Origin: Acidimicrobiia bacterium
GTDB lineage: Bacteria; Actinomycetota; Acidimicrobiia; Acidimicrobiales; Hopanoidiivorantaceae
Length of the DNA: 11,876 nucleotides
Reading direction: 5' to 3'
Assembly: GCA_020027305.1 (NCBI GenBank)
Contig: JAHRAM010000110.1
Location: forward strand, 1-11,876
Position numbers and translations under genes: made by a program. Below are positions 1 to 5,598 of this stretch, one piece after another (position 1 is the stretch's first letter; each line of letters starts with the position of its first letter). Below the pieces are notes generated by a model. The model searched no databases, was not told the origin of the DNA, and worked only from the letters and a program-made list of their open reading frames with translations.

Positions 1-1
1 A

Positions 2-121
2 AGGTCGGATGATAGAACACTTGGGGGTCCAAAAATTGTAAAAACCATCACTGATATTATTGAAAAAGCTAAAGAACTTGACCGTAAAAATACCCCTGAA
101 AATGTTATATGCCACAAGTAG
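2..121 (+). CDS. 3' end of an unidentified protein gene (partial)
   Basis: An open frame enters from the left edge and stops at TAG 119-121, giving about 39 C-terminal residues that end in NVICHK. The readable part is charged and helix-like, with the stretch LGGPKIVKTITDIIEKAK. I do not recognise the family and no motif allows a functional call. It lies 96 bases upstream of the prepilin peptidase on the same strand. The spacer is A-rich and shows no clear terminator, so read-through is possible. It could also be a chance open frame, because only 39 codons are visible. Confidence 0.45.
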   Translation, partial: RSDDRTLGGPKIVKTITDIIEKAKELDRKNTPENVICHK

Positions 122-217
122 CTTATAAAAAAGTGCAAAACGCATAAAAAAGAAAGCTACAAATAAATCACAAGTTACAAAAAAACAAAAAGGAAGAAAG
201 AAAGGAACAGAAAGAAA

Positions 218-841
218 ATGCCAACTAGCAAATACCTTGCAAAAACTAAACGCTACAAACAAATGAAAGCAGCAGCAAAAAATCTATTCAGCTTTATGCG
301 CCCATCACTATTTTTGTCAATACATTTAGCGATACTTCTAGCGATGGCGATATTAGCCTGTCTAGAATTACCAGCACCTGAAAAGGCGATGGTTTTGGTG
401 GCAACGACTTTTCTTCTATCGGCAACTGCAAGTGATTTGTCGACTATGACAATCCCAAACTGGTTGAACTTAGCATTTGCACTTGGCATGATAATCGTGG
501 CAGGCGCACTTGTTCCATTTGTAGATTCGGGAGGCATCCGTTTAGCAAGGGCGACCATTTCAGGGTTTTGTGTTGCTGTGATGTTTCTTGCTATTCACTT
601 ATTAAGTTCAAGAGGAACTTCAATTGGATTAGGAATGGGGGATGTGAAGCTCGGTTTTAGCTTGGGGATATTTCTTGGCTGGTTTTCACTCCACGCAATT
701 TTCACAGGCCTGATGGCAGCCATTATCATCAACGGGTTTTGTGCGGTTGTGAAAATGTGTTTGAGCCATACGATAAAAGATGCATTACCTTTTGCCCCAG
801 CTCTGTCAATGGGTGCACTGCTTGGCATTGTATTTATATAA
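218..841 (+). CDS. Type IV prepilin peptidase, A24 family (CpaA/TadV-like)
   Basis: Membrane aspartyl protease that cleaves the leader of type IV prepilins or pseudopilins just after a glycine. The 207 residues form a series of hydrophobic segments, roughly at 29-48, 57-75, 82-104, 113-130, 140-178 and 188-207. Both expected catalytic aspartates are visible: Asp73 in ATASDLSTMTIPN (the D...IPN signature) and the Asp of GLGMGDVKLG near residue 142, the GxGD motif. It lacks the N-terminal cysteine-rich methyltransferase domain of PilD-type enzymes, as CpaA/TadV proteins do. The basic N-terminus is unusually long (about 28 residues). The ATG at 218 follows an AAGGAA nine bases upstream. Inference: the two pilin-like proteins encoded further right, which carry a Gly-Ile cleavage site, are plausible substrates. 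No pilus ATPase or platform protein lies in the window. Family call is strong; partner assignment is inferred. Confidence 0.9.
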   Translation: MPTSKYLAKTKRYKQMKAAAKNLFSFMRPSLFLSIHLAILLAMAILACLELPAPEKAMVLVATTFLLSATASDLSTMTIPNWLNLAFALGMIIVAGALVPFVDSGGIRLARATISGFCVAVMFLAIHLLSSRGTSIGLGMGDVKLGFSLGIFLGWFSLHAIFTGLMAAIIINGFCAVVKMCLSHTIKDALPFAPALSMGALLGIVFI

Positions 842-882
842 TTAAAATTTCCATATACCAAATAACACCTAAAATAATATAT

Positions 883-1764
883 ATGGAGAAAAATTCCGAC
901 TCACTCATAGAGTGGCTAAACAATTGGGATGAGCCGTTTAATAATCCGTTGATGGTGCTTGCGTTGAGAGGCCCGTTTGATGCTGCATCGGGTGCCACTG
1001 GCGCTATTCGGCATATGAACCAAGTTTATGATAGCAACCTTTATGCCCGCATTGACCCCGACATGTTTTTTGACTTCACGGGGGAACGCCCAATAATGCG
1101 TTTGTTAGAAGACGGAAGGCGAAAGCTCATTTGGCCAGAAACTTTGTGTCGAGCAATTCGTTTTCGGGGTGGCGACAATGACCTGCTTCTTATTTCAGGG
1201 GTTGAACCACATTTGAAATGGAAAGCCTACACTGAGCTGATTTTTGAAATTGCCAAGAAAGCAGGCGTGAAACAAATCATTACGTTGGGTGCGTATGCTG
1301 GGCTAGAACCACACACCCGTTCAAGTGGTGTGGCAGGTTCTTCATCTCACTCTGAGTTGACGCGTGAGCTAGGGTTGAGCGAACCGACATATCAAGGGCC
1401 AACGGGCATAGTTGGTGTGCTGAGCGCATGGGCTCAAGACATTGGCATTCCAGTTATTTCACTTAGGGTAGCTGTTCCAGATTATGCCACAAGTGCGCCT
1501 AGCCCTGAAGCCTCACGTTCTTTGCTGGCACGTCTAGAGTTAATCACTGGTATCAAAACGGAATCCTCTAACCTTGAAATTTCAGCAGCCAAATGGCGAG
1601 AAGAGCTTGACCGAGCACTAGATGAAAATCCAGAATTGGCAGATTATGTGAACCACCTAGAAGAGCGCATTGATGAGTCGGGCGACATCTTGCCGACAGG
1701 TGATGATTTGGGCGCACAAATTGAGGCATATCTTCGCCGTGATGAAGAAGGCTCTGGTAAATAA
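883..1764 (+). CDS. PAC2 family protein
   Basis: A 293-residue soluble protein of the PAC2 (proteasome assembly chaperone 2-like) family, common in actinobacteria, where its biochemical role is mostly unknown. Signatures seen: an N-terminal LRGPFDAASGATGAI segment, the DMFFDFTGERP motif near residue 60, ISGVEPHLKW near 105, a LGAYAGLEPHTR strand-turn and YQGPTGIVGVL near 170, then an acidic helical C-terminal tail. The open frame extends upstream to 739, but that extension lies inside the prepilin peptidase gene in another frame and encodes cysteine-rich non-family sequence. I therefore chose the ATG at 883, although no Shine-Dalgarno precedes it. The stop is two bases before the next ATG, so it is almost certainly co-transcribed and translationally coupled with the phosphoribosyltransferase. 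Family identity is confident; function remains open. Confidence 0.88.
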   Translation: MEKNSDSLIEWLNNWDEPFNNPLMVLALRGPFDAASGATGAIRHMNQVYDSNLYARIDPDMFFDFTGERPIMRLLEDGRRKLIWPETLCRAIRFRGGDNDLLLISGVEPHLKWKAYTELIFEIAKKAGVKQIITLGAYAGLEPHTRSSGVAGSSSHSELTRELGLSEPTYQGPTGIVGVLSAWAQDIGIPVISLRVAVPDYATSAPSPEASRSLLARLELITGIKTESSNLEISAAKWREELDRALDENPELADYVNHLEERIDESGDILPTGDDLGAQIEAYLRRDEEGSGK

Positions 1765-1766
1765 AC

Positions 1767-2234
1767 ATGCCTGAAGATAAGCCCCCTCAAATAATCCTTG
1801 ACTGGGAAACTTTTGGGCAGGCGGGAAAGGAGCTTGCCAAACAGGTTGTTGATAGTGGCTACAATCCCGAGATTATTTTAGGTATTGCTCGTGGTGGGCT
1901 TTTTCTGGCTGGAACATTGGGATATGCCCTTGAGCTAAAGAACCTTTTCATTATGAATGTTGAATATTACACTGGGCAAAATGAGCGATTAGAAGTGCCG
2001 ATTGTTTTGCCCCCATATCTTGAGCTAGAAGACATTGAAGATGCCAGAATTTTAATTGCTGATGATGTGGCAGATACTGGGCACACCTTAGAGCTGGTTA
2101 AGCAATATTGCCAAGAAAAAGTTGCTGAGGTAAAAACGGCGGTGCTTTATAGGAAGCCAAAATCTGTTAGCGACCCTGACTTTGTTTGGCAAAACGTTGA
2201 TGGCTGGATTAATTTTCCCTGGTCTTCAGAATAG
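1767..2234 (+). CDS. Phosphoribosyltransferase (purine/xanthine type)
   Basis: Type I phosphoribosyltransferase of 155 residues, probably transferring the ribose phosphate of PRPP to a purine base in salvage. The PRPP-binding loop ILIADDVADTGHTLELV spans about residues 95-111 with the Asp-Asp pair and TGHT. An upstream loop, GIARGGLFLAG, at 39-49 contacts pyrophosphate in the fold. The C-terminal INFPW resembles the W..FPW ending of Gpt/Xpt-like enzymes, hence the purine preference, which is inference. The ATG starts two bases after the PAC2 stop with only a distant GAAGG, suggesting translational coupling. Its stop codon lies in a short tandem repeat (2224-2268). A regulatory PRTase or another base specificity cannot be excluded. 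Confidence 0.85.
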   Translation: MPEDKPPQIILDWETFGQAGKELAKQVVDSGYNPEIILGIARGGLFLAGTLGYALELKNLFIMNVEYYTGQNERLEVPIVLPPYLELEDIEDARILIADDVADTGHTLELVKQYCQEKVAEVKTAVLYRKPKSVSDPDFVWQNVDGWINFPWSSE

Positions 2235-2268
2235 CCGCCTTCAGAATAGTCGCGCTCAAAACAGCCGA
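2224..2268 (+). repeat. Three 15-bp tandem units across the phosphoribosyltransferase stop codon
   Basis: Units start at 2224, 2239 and 2254. The first two, CTTCAGAATAGYCGC, match at 14 of 15 positions; the third is degenerate (about 10 of 15). The first unit contains the last codons and TAG stop of the phosphoribosyltransferase; the others lie in the 47-base convergent gap. No stem with a following T-run is seen there, so how the two converging transcription units end is not clear. Confidence 0.7.
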
Positions 2269-2281
2269 TTATTTTCTAGAG

Positions 2282-3382
2282 CTAAAAAGAAGCGTGAGGC
2301 TTTCCTTCAAGCAACCCAGCAGAAGTAACTTGTATGAATTTTGCATTTTGGCGAAATTCCTCAAGGTTGCTTGCCCCCACATAGCTGAGTGAGCTTTTCA
2401 CCCCGCCCACCAATTCTTGCACAACCTTTTCTGCCGACCCCTTATATTCCACAGCACATTCAACACCTTGAGGGGAGTGGTGCTTAAAATATTCTTCATC
2501 CAAGTCTTGCCCGTGACGCCCCGCCCGATTTTGGGCTGCTTCTTTAGATGCCATTCCGCGATGAAATTTCACCAGACCCTGTTCAGTTTCTTCAGGTGTG
2601 CCTGGGCTTTCAGCGGTGCCAGCTAAAAGGCTTCCCAGCATAACGGTATCTGCCCCAACAGCGAGTGCCTTGGCGATGTCGCCAGAGGTGCGAATTCCGC
2701 CATCTGCTATCACGGGGATTCCAAGCTCGGCACTCACGATATTAGAAACAGCACTGAGTTGTGGAAATCCAATTCCAGCCACTACCCGAGTTGTGCAAAC
2801 TCCTCCTGGCCCTACGCCAATCCGCAAGCAATCAGCCCCCGCCTTTACAAAATCGATGGCAGCTTCAACAGTTGCGATGCTTCCAGCAACAATACATAGC
2901 GAGCTATATTCCCTTCTCAGTTGCTCAATGGCAGAAATGGCATAATCAGAGTGAGCGTGGGCAATGTCTAAAACCAAAATGTCGGCACCAGCATCCACAC
3001 AGAGCTTTGTGCGTTCTTCCATATCATGTTCTATTCCAATGGCAAAAGCAGCTAGCAGTGTTTTACTATTTTCGGTTTTTGCTTTCTTTACTTTCTCTAC
3101 CTCGTTTGCTTGTTCTTCTGGAGGCTGGAAGCGATGAATAACGCCAAGCCCACCAAGTTTTCCAAGAGCAATTGCCATTTCTGCTTCACAGACTGAATCC
3201 ATAGGGGCAGCCATGATTGGAATTTCAAGTGAGATGGAGTTTGAAACTTTGGTGGTTAGGCTGATGTCTTGTCGATATTTAATAGAGGAGCGACTGGGAA
3301 CAATCAACACATCGTCATAGGCTAAACCGATTTCAAGATTTGACAAGTCTTGGTTTTTGTTCTTAGAAATATTGTTGCCCAT
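2282..3382 (-). CDS. IMP dehydrogenase/GMP reductase family enzyme without CBS domains
   Basis: TIM-barrel enzyme of purine nucleotide interconversion: either oxidises IMP to XMP or reductively deaminates GMP to IMP. Seen in 366 residues: N-terminal AYDDVLIVPSRSS, APMDSV at 59-64, the active-site loop GVGPGGVCTTR at 189-199 with catalytic Cys196, phosphate-binding IADGGIR near 225-231, then YVGASNLEEF. The paired CBS domains of a typical ~490-residue GuaB are missing; the chain runs directly from VIHRFQPPEEQ into the barrel. PQLSAV after the Cys loop resembles GMP reductase. The C-terminal SAGLLEGKPH and the long flap resemble IMPDH, so I leave the reaction open. Start chosen at ATG 3382; TTG at 3388 is an in-frame alternative adding two residues. 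Neither has a clear Shine-Dalgarno. It converges on the phosphoribosyltransferase and follows the EamA gene after a 133-base gap. Confidence 0.9.
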   Translation of the reverse strand: MGNNISKNKNQDLSNLEIGLAYDDVLIVPSRSSIKYRQDISLTTKVSNSISLEIPIMAAPMDSVCEAEMAIALGKLGGLGVIHRFQPPEEQANEVEKVKKAKTENSKTLLAAFAIGIEHDMEERTKLCVDAGADILVLDIAHAHSDYAISAIEQLRREYSSLCIVAGSIATVEAAIDFVKAGADCLRIGVGPGGVCTTRVVAGIGFPQLSAVSNIVSAELGIPVIADGGIRTSGDIAKALAVGADTVMLGSLLAGTAESPGTPEETEQGLVKFHRGMASKEAAQNRAGRHGQDLDEEYFKHHSPQGVECAVEYKGSAEKVVQELVGGVKSSLSYVGASNLEEFRQNAKFIQVTSAGLLEGKPHASF

Positions 3383-3439
3383 TTTCAATTTTTCAATTTC
3401 TTAATTCAAAAGTTTTAGATGTAAAGATTTTTATGTGAA

Positions 3440-3467
3440 AGTGTATTTCTATTTCATATCTTAACAA
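3440..3467 (-). promoter_or_regulatory. Possible promoter for the GuaB-like gene
   Basis: On the minus strand, TTGTTA (3467-3462) and TACACT (3445-3440) are separated by 16 bases, about 58 bases upstream of the ATG at 3382. It is the best sigma-70-like pair in the AT-rich gap 3383-3515. Such pairs are common by chance in AT-rich DNA. No riboswitch or terminator structure was recognised in this gap. Confidence 0.28.
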
Positions 3468-3515
3468 CTGGGCAAGCCTTCATTAGGGAAAAACAACACC
3501 AAAATATATGCCAAA

Positions 3516-4397
3516 TTAGCCAAATACCCCAACCAGCACAGCCCCGACCACAATCATCACCATTGAAAATAGCACCTTGATATTCCACTCGCCTTTGCCA
3601 AGCACGATGGCAGAAATCACTACCACCCCAACTGTTGCCATAGAGTTTGAGATGGGCGCCACGATTTCTAGTCGCCCCTCTTTAAATCCTTGAAGGATGG
3701 CAGTAAGCCCAGCCCCCTGAAGCACGCCTGGAATGCAAAGGTAGGCGATGTTTTTCAATTTGGTGCTTCCCCTTTTCTTATTAGGGGCTTTCAGCTGAGT
3801 AGCCAAAACATACACAATCACCAGTGGCACCCCAGCCAGCCATAGCACGGTTGATGTCAGGGCAGAGTTAAGATTTTCAACGTCATCTAGCAGGTGGTTT
3901 GAAACTACATCCCTTGCCCCAAAGCCAAGCCCCGTATAAAGCCCTGCCAGAATTCCAGCAAGGCTCAGTTTGGCAGCGGTGCTTTCGCCCCCCAGTAAAG
4001 CACCAGCAGCAAAGCCCAGCGATACGCCAATTATAAGGGCGGCGTTCAAGCTGACATCGGTGAAAATAAATCCGCCAATAACAGCCCAGATAGGCCCGAG
4101 GCCAACAAAAATCCCAGCTCTTGCTGGGCCGATTCTTTTGACAGAGATGAAATAAGTTATTTGGGTTAAGCCAGGTGCTAGCACTCCTATAATGATTAGG
4201 TTTCTAAAGGTAGTAGCTTCAAGCCCAAAATTGGCACTACTGGCAAATGCAATAATCAGTGAAGTGAGCCCTGCTGCAACCAAAGTAACGAGTGCCCCAT
4301 ATTCATTTTTAGCACCAGTTATATCAAGCACTATTCGAGTCACAACCATGCCAATAGCAAATAACAAGCCAGCAAGAAGGGCAAAGAAAATATCCAT
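3516..4397 (-). CDS. EamA-domain transporter (drug/metabolite transporter superfamily)
   Basis: Integral membrane protein of 293 residues with about ten hydrophobic helices and two EamA-like halves, the usual size and architecture of DMT permeases. The first half begins MDIFFALLAGLLFAIG and carries the family-typical RIGPARAGIFVGLGPIWAV near residue 90-110. A hydrophilic basic stretch (KAPNKKRGSTKLKN, about 205-218) joins the halves. The second half ends in a glycine/valine-rich helix. The substrate cannot be told from sequence. ATG at 4397 was chosen because AGG sits five bases upstream; the in-frame GTG at 4403 overlaps that signal. The gene lies between the short pilin gene and the GuaB-like gene on the same strand, with no obvious functional link to either. 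Confidence 0.87.
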   Translation of the reverse strand: MDIFFALLAGLLFAIGMVVTRIVLDITGAKNEYGALVTLVAAGLTSLIIAFASSANFGLEATTFRNLIIIGVLAPGLTQITYFISVKRIGPARAGIFVGLGPIWAVIGGFIFTDVSLNAALIIGVSLGFAAGALLGGESTAAKLSLAGILAGLYTGLGFGARDVVSNHLLDDVENLNSALTSTVLWLAGVPLVIVYVLATQLKAPNKKRGSTKLKNIAYLCIPGVLQGAGLTAILQGFKEGRLEIVAPISNSMATVGVVVISAIVLGKGEWNIKVLFSMVMIVVGAVLVGVFG

Positions 4398-4426
4398 TAC
4401 CACCTAAGGCTATTTGAATTAATTTA

Positions 4427-4460
4427 TTTTTGCCTGCCAGCTTTATTTAGCAGGTAAAAA
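4427..4460. repeat. 11-bp inverted repeat upstream of the EamA gene
   Basis: TTTTTGCCTGC (4427-4437) pairs with GCAGGTAAAAA (4450-4460), with one G-T wobble, around a 12-base loop. It sits 30-63 bases upstream of the EamA start, where an operator could lie. The A/T runs are inside the arms and no T-run follows the GC core on either strand, so it does not look like an intrinsic terminator. Confidence 0.5.
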
Positions 4461-4500
4461 ATAGCGCGAAATAAATGAATTAAATAGGCCGAGTTTTTCT

Positions 4501-4560
4501 AAGAATTGGGGGAAGGATTTACAATACTTTACTTAAACAACAAGAATAACCTTCCCCCAA
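4501..4560 (-). repeat. 60-bp hairpin repeat, copy A (downstream of short pilin gene)
   Basis: Near-perfect copy (59 of 60) of 7857-7916, differing by one T/C at 4547. Perfect 11-bp arms TTGGGGGAAGG (4506-4516) and CCTTCCCCCAA (4550-4560) flank a 33-base loop that is conserved too. It lies about 85 bases past the stop of the minus-strand pilin gene. Right of it, towards that gene, a small 6-bp stem CTTAGC/GCTAAG (4568-4586) around a T-run and the block AAGGCAAATCTA are also shared with the other locus. In the minus-strand direction the hairpin is followed only by TTCTT, a poor terminator tail. It may still act as a 3' mRNA structure, or as a recombination or mobile short repeat. Confidence 0.85.
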
Positions 4561-4645
4561 TGTTGCACTTAGCTTTTTTGGCTAAGGCAAATCTAATTTC
4601 CTTTATGCTTAAGTCTTTATTGCGGAACAGTATCATTGTCTTTAG

Positions 4646-5410
4646 TTATCGCAAGTTAGCTGGCAGAGCAGGAAGTGCCGCACCATTTCTTCTTAACGTT
4701 GCTGTAGTAGTGGCTACCAATCCGAAGTCAGCCCGATTTGGCGTATCCCTAGTAAGATGTATCCAGCTGCTACCTCTAGTGTTTTCTAAGTAATGCGAGT
4801 GACTAGCTGTACCATTTGCAGCGTGTAAATATGCATAGTCATTTAGAAAGCGAGAGAAGTAACTGGTAGTTCCTGACGTAAAGGTAGGTGGAGTTTCAGG
4901 TGGATCTGGGGCGCCTGTTGGTTTAGTAATGTGGTTTGCTCCTACTCCAGCCCTTGATATCATAGTGGGGTACACATGAGTATTTCTTGATTCAACTAGT
5001 ACCCAAACATCAAATAGGCCGTTCCAGAAGTAATATGAGGTTGTTCCACCATTAACTACTTTAGCAAAATTTCCTTGACTTGCTGTTCCTCTCCTATCAC
5101 TGCCATTATACTGCTGTGACGTAAAGTATGTTTTAGTAATGACTGGTTGAGGTGCAGGTTGTGGGTTCTGTGGGGTGACCCCACCATTTATAAGATTTTG
5201 AATATCTGTTCTTCCACTAGCACTGATTGTTTTAACAGCTTCAGCATTAGTAGCTATTCTATTTCCTTGACTACGAACTACATTATATATAACAACACCA
5301 CTAGCAGAAGCAGCTAGTGCTAGAACTGCTGTAATAATAACTGTGGGAAGTGCTATTCCCCGGTCGTCTAGATTTCTATTGAATAATTTACTCTGGGGGG
5401 GGGGGGGCAA
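4646..5410 (-). CDS. Type IV pilin-like protein, short paralogue, probably phase-variable
   Basis: Surface or pilus-associated protein of about 254 residues as read from TTG at 5410. The segment LDDRG-IALPTVIITAVLAL gives a prepilin-type site, Gly18-Ile19, followed by a hydrophobic helix to about residue 43; position +5 is Thr rather than the usual Glu, as in PilX-type minor pilins. The rest is Pro/Ser/Thr/Gly/Tyr-rich, has no cysteine, and I do not recognise a fold. The TTG has no convincing Shine-Dalgarno and the first codons read through a 13-C run, so it is probably not the natural start. The only well-placed start is ATG 5472 (AGGGGAG seven bases upstream), in frame only with 11 or 14 C. 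At 13 C the gene is predicted off or expressed at low level. It lies downstream of fumarase and shares its 5' and 3' flanks with the gene at 8014-11562. Confidence 0.75.
   Translation of the reverse strand: MPPPPQSKLFNRNLDDRGIALPTVIITAVLALAASASGVVIYNVVRSQGNRIATNAEAVKTISASGRTDIQNLINGGVTPQNPQPAPQPVITKTYFTSQQYNGSDRRGTASQGNFAKVVNGGTTSYYFWNGLFDVWVLVESRNTHVYPTMISRAGVGANHITKPTGAPDPPETPPTFTSGTTSYFSRFLNDYAYLHAANGTASHSHYLENTRGSSWIHLTRDTPNRADFGLVATTTATLRRNGAALPALPANLR
5309..5371 (-). repeat. Conserved pilin-signal DNA block, copy A
   Basis: 60 of 63 bases match 11461-11523, including 39 consecutive identical bases (5309-5347). The block encodes the end of the leader, the Gly-Ile cleavage site and the start of the transmembrane helix. 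Identity at silent positions as well suggests recent duplication or gene conversion. Similarity falls away quickly downstream, in the passenger region. Confidence 0.9.
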
Positions 5411-5472
5411 CCAGAAATAGCAATAAAATTTTTATTTTCAAAATTTCTTTTAGGTATGTTTCTTTTAAACAT
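5368..5472 (-). CDS. Leader reading frame of short pilin gene (interrupted at the C run)
   Basis: ATG 5472 follows AGGGGAG at seven-base spacing and opens a 34-codon frame beginning MFKRNIPKRN. It reads through the 13-C run as proline codons and ends at TAG 5370-5368. With 11 or 14 C the same ATG would continue in frame into the pilin, giving a 38- or 39-residue basic leader before the cleavage site. Its start resembles that of the second locus (both MF followed by K/T/N-rich sequence behind AAAGGGGAG or AAAGGGAG). It is best read as the true 5' end of the pilin gene, shifted out of frame. An independent leader peptide is the alternative. Confidence 0.6.
   Translation of the reverse strand: MFKRNIPKRNFENKNFIAISGCPPPPRVNYSIEI
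5395..5407 (-). repeat. Poly-C tract (13 C, sense strand), candidate slippage switch
   Basis: Thirteen consecutive G on the + strand, hence 13 C on the coding strand, starting 65 bases after the leader ATG. Runs of this length are classic slipped-strand mispairing sites in phase-variable genes. In-frame fusion to the pilin requires length 2 mod 3. Homopolymers are also error-prone in assemblies, so the exact count is uncertain. Confidence 0.85.
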
Positions 5473-5479
5473 GGTAAAT

Positions 5480-5486
5480 CTCCCCT
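5480..5486 (-). promoter_or_regulatory. Ribosome binding site deciding the short pilin start
   Basis: AGGGGAG on the minus strand, seven bases before ATG 5472. It is stronger than anything before the neighbouring metabolic genes and indicates that translation starts upstream of the C run, not at TTG 5410. A TTGACA lies just upstream (about 25 bases before the ATG) but leaves no room for a -10 box, so I do not call it a promoter. Confidence 0.7.
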
Positions 5487-5598
5487 TTTAAGTGTTTGTC
5501 AATTCTTGTTGGTTAAATTGTCTTATCTGTTTTTCTACTTATAAAACTACTAACTAACTATACAGCAAAATTTTGAAATTGCAAGGCACTAACGAGTT

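Noticed and set aside
739..882. Upstream extension of the PAC2 open frame to 739
   Set aside because: It overlaps the prepilin peptidase in another frame and encodes cysteine-rich sequence unlike the family; the match begins after ATG 883.
2417..3141. Plus-strand open frames inside the GuaB-like gene
   Set aside because: They are antisense shadows of a gene with clear catalytic motifs, and their translations have no recognisable family features.
4427..4460. Intrinsic terminator for the short pilin gene
   Set aside because: The A/T runs lie inside the arms and no T-run follows the GC core on the transcribed strand; described as an inverted repeat instead.
4501..4560. Integron attC-like recombination site
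   Set aside because: The hairpin has a long loop, but I see no GTTRRRY/RYYYAAC core pair, no bulged imperfect arms and no integrase in the window.
5395..5407. Dismissal of the poly-C runs as pure assembly artefacts
   Set aside because: The exact count may be wrong, but two independent runs at equivalent gene positions with conserved frame logic argue that the runs themselves are real.
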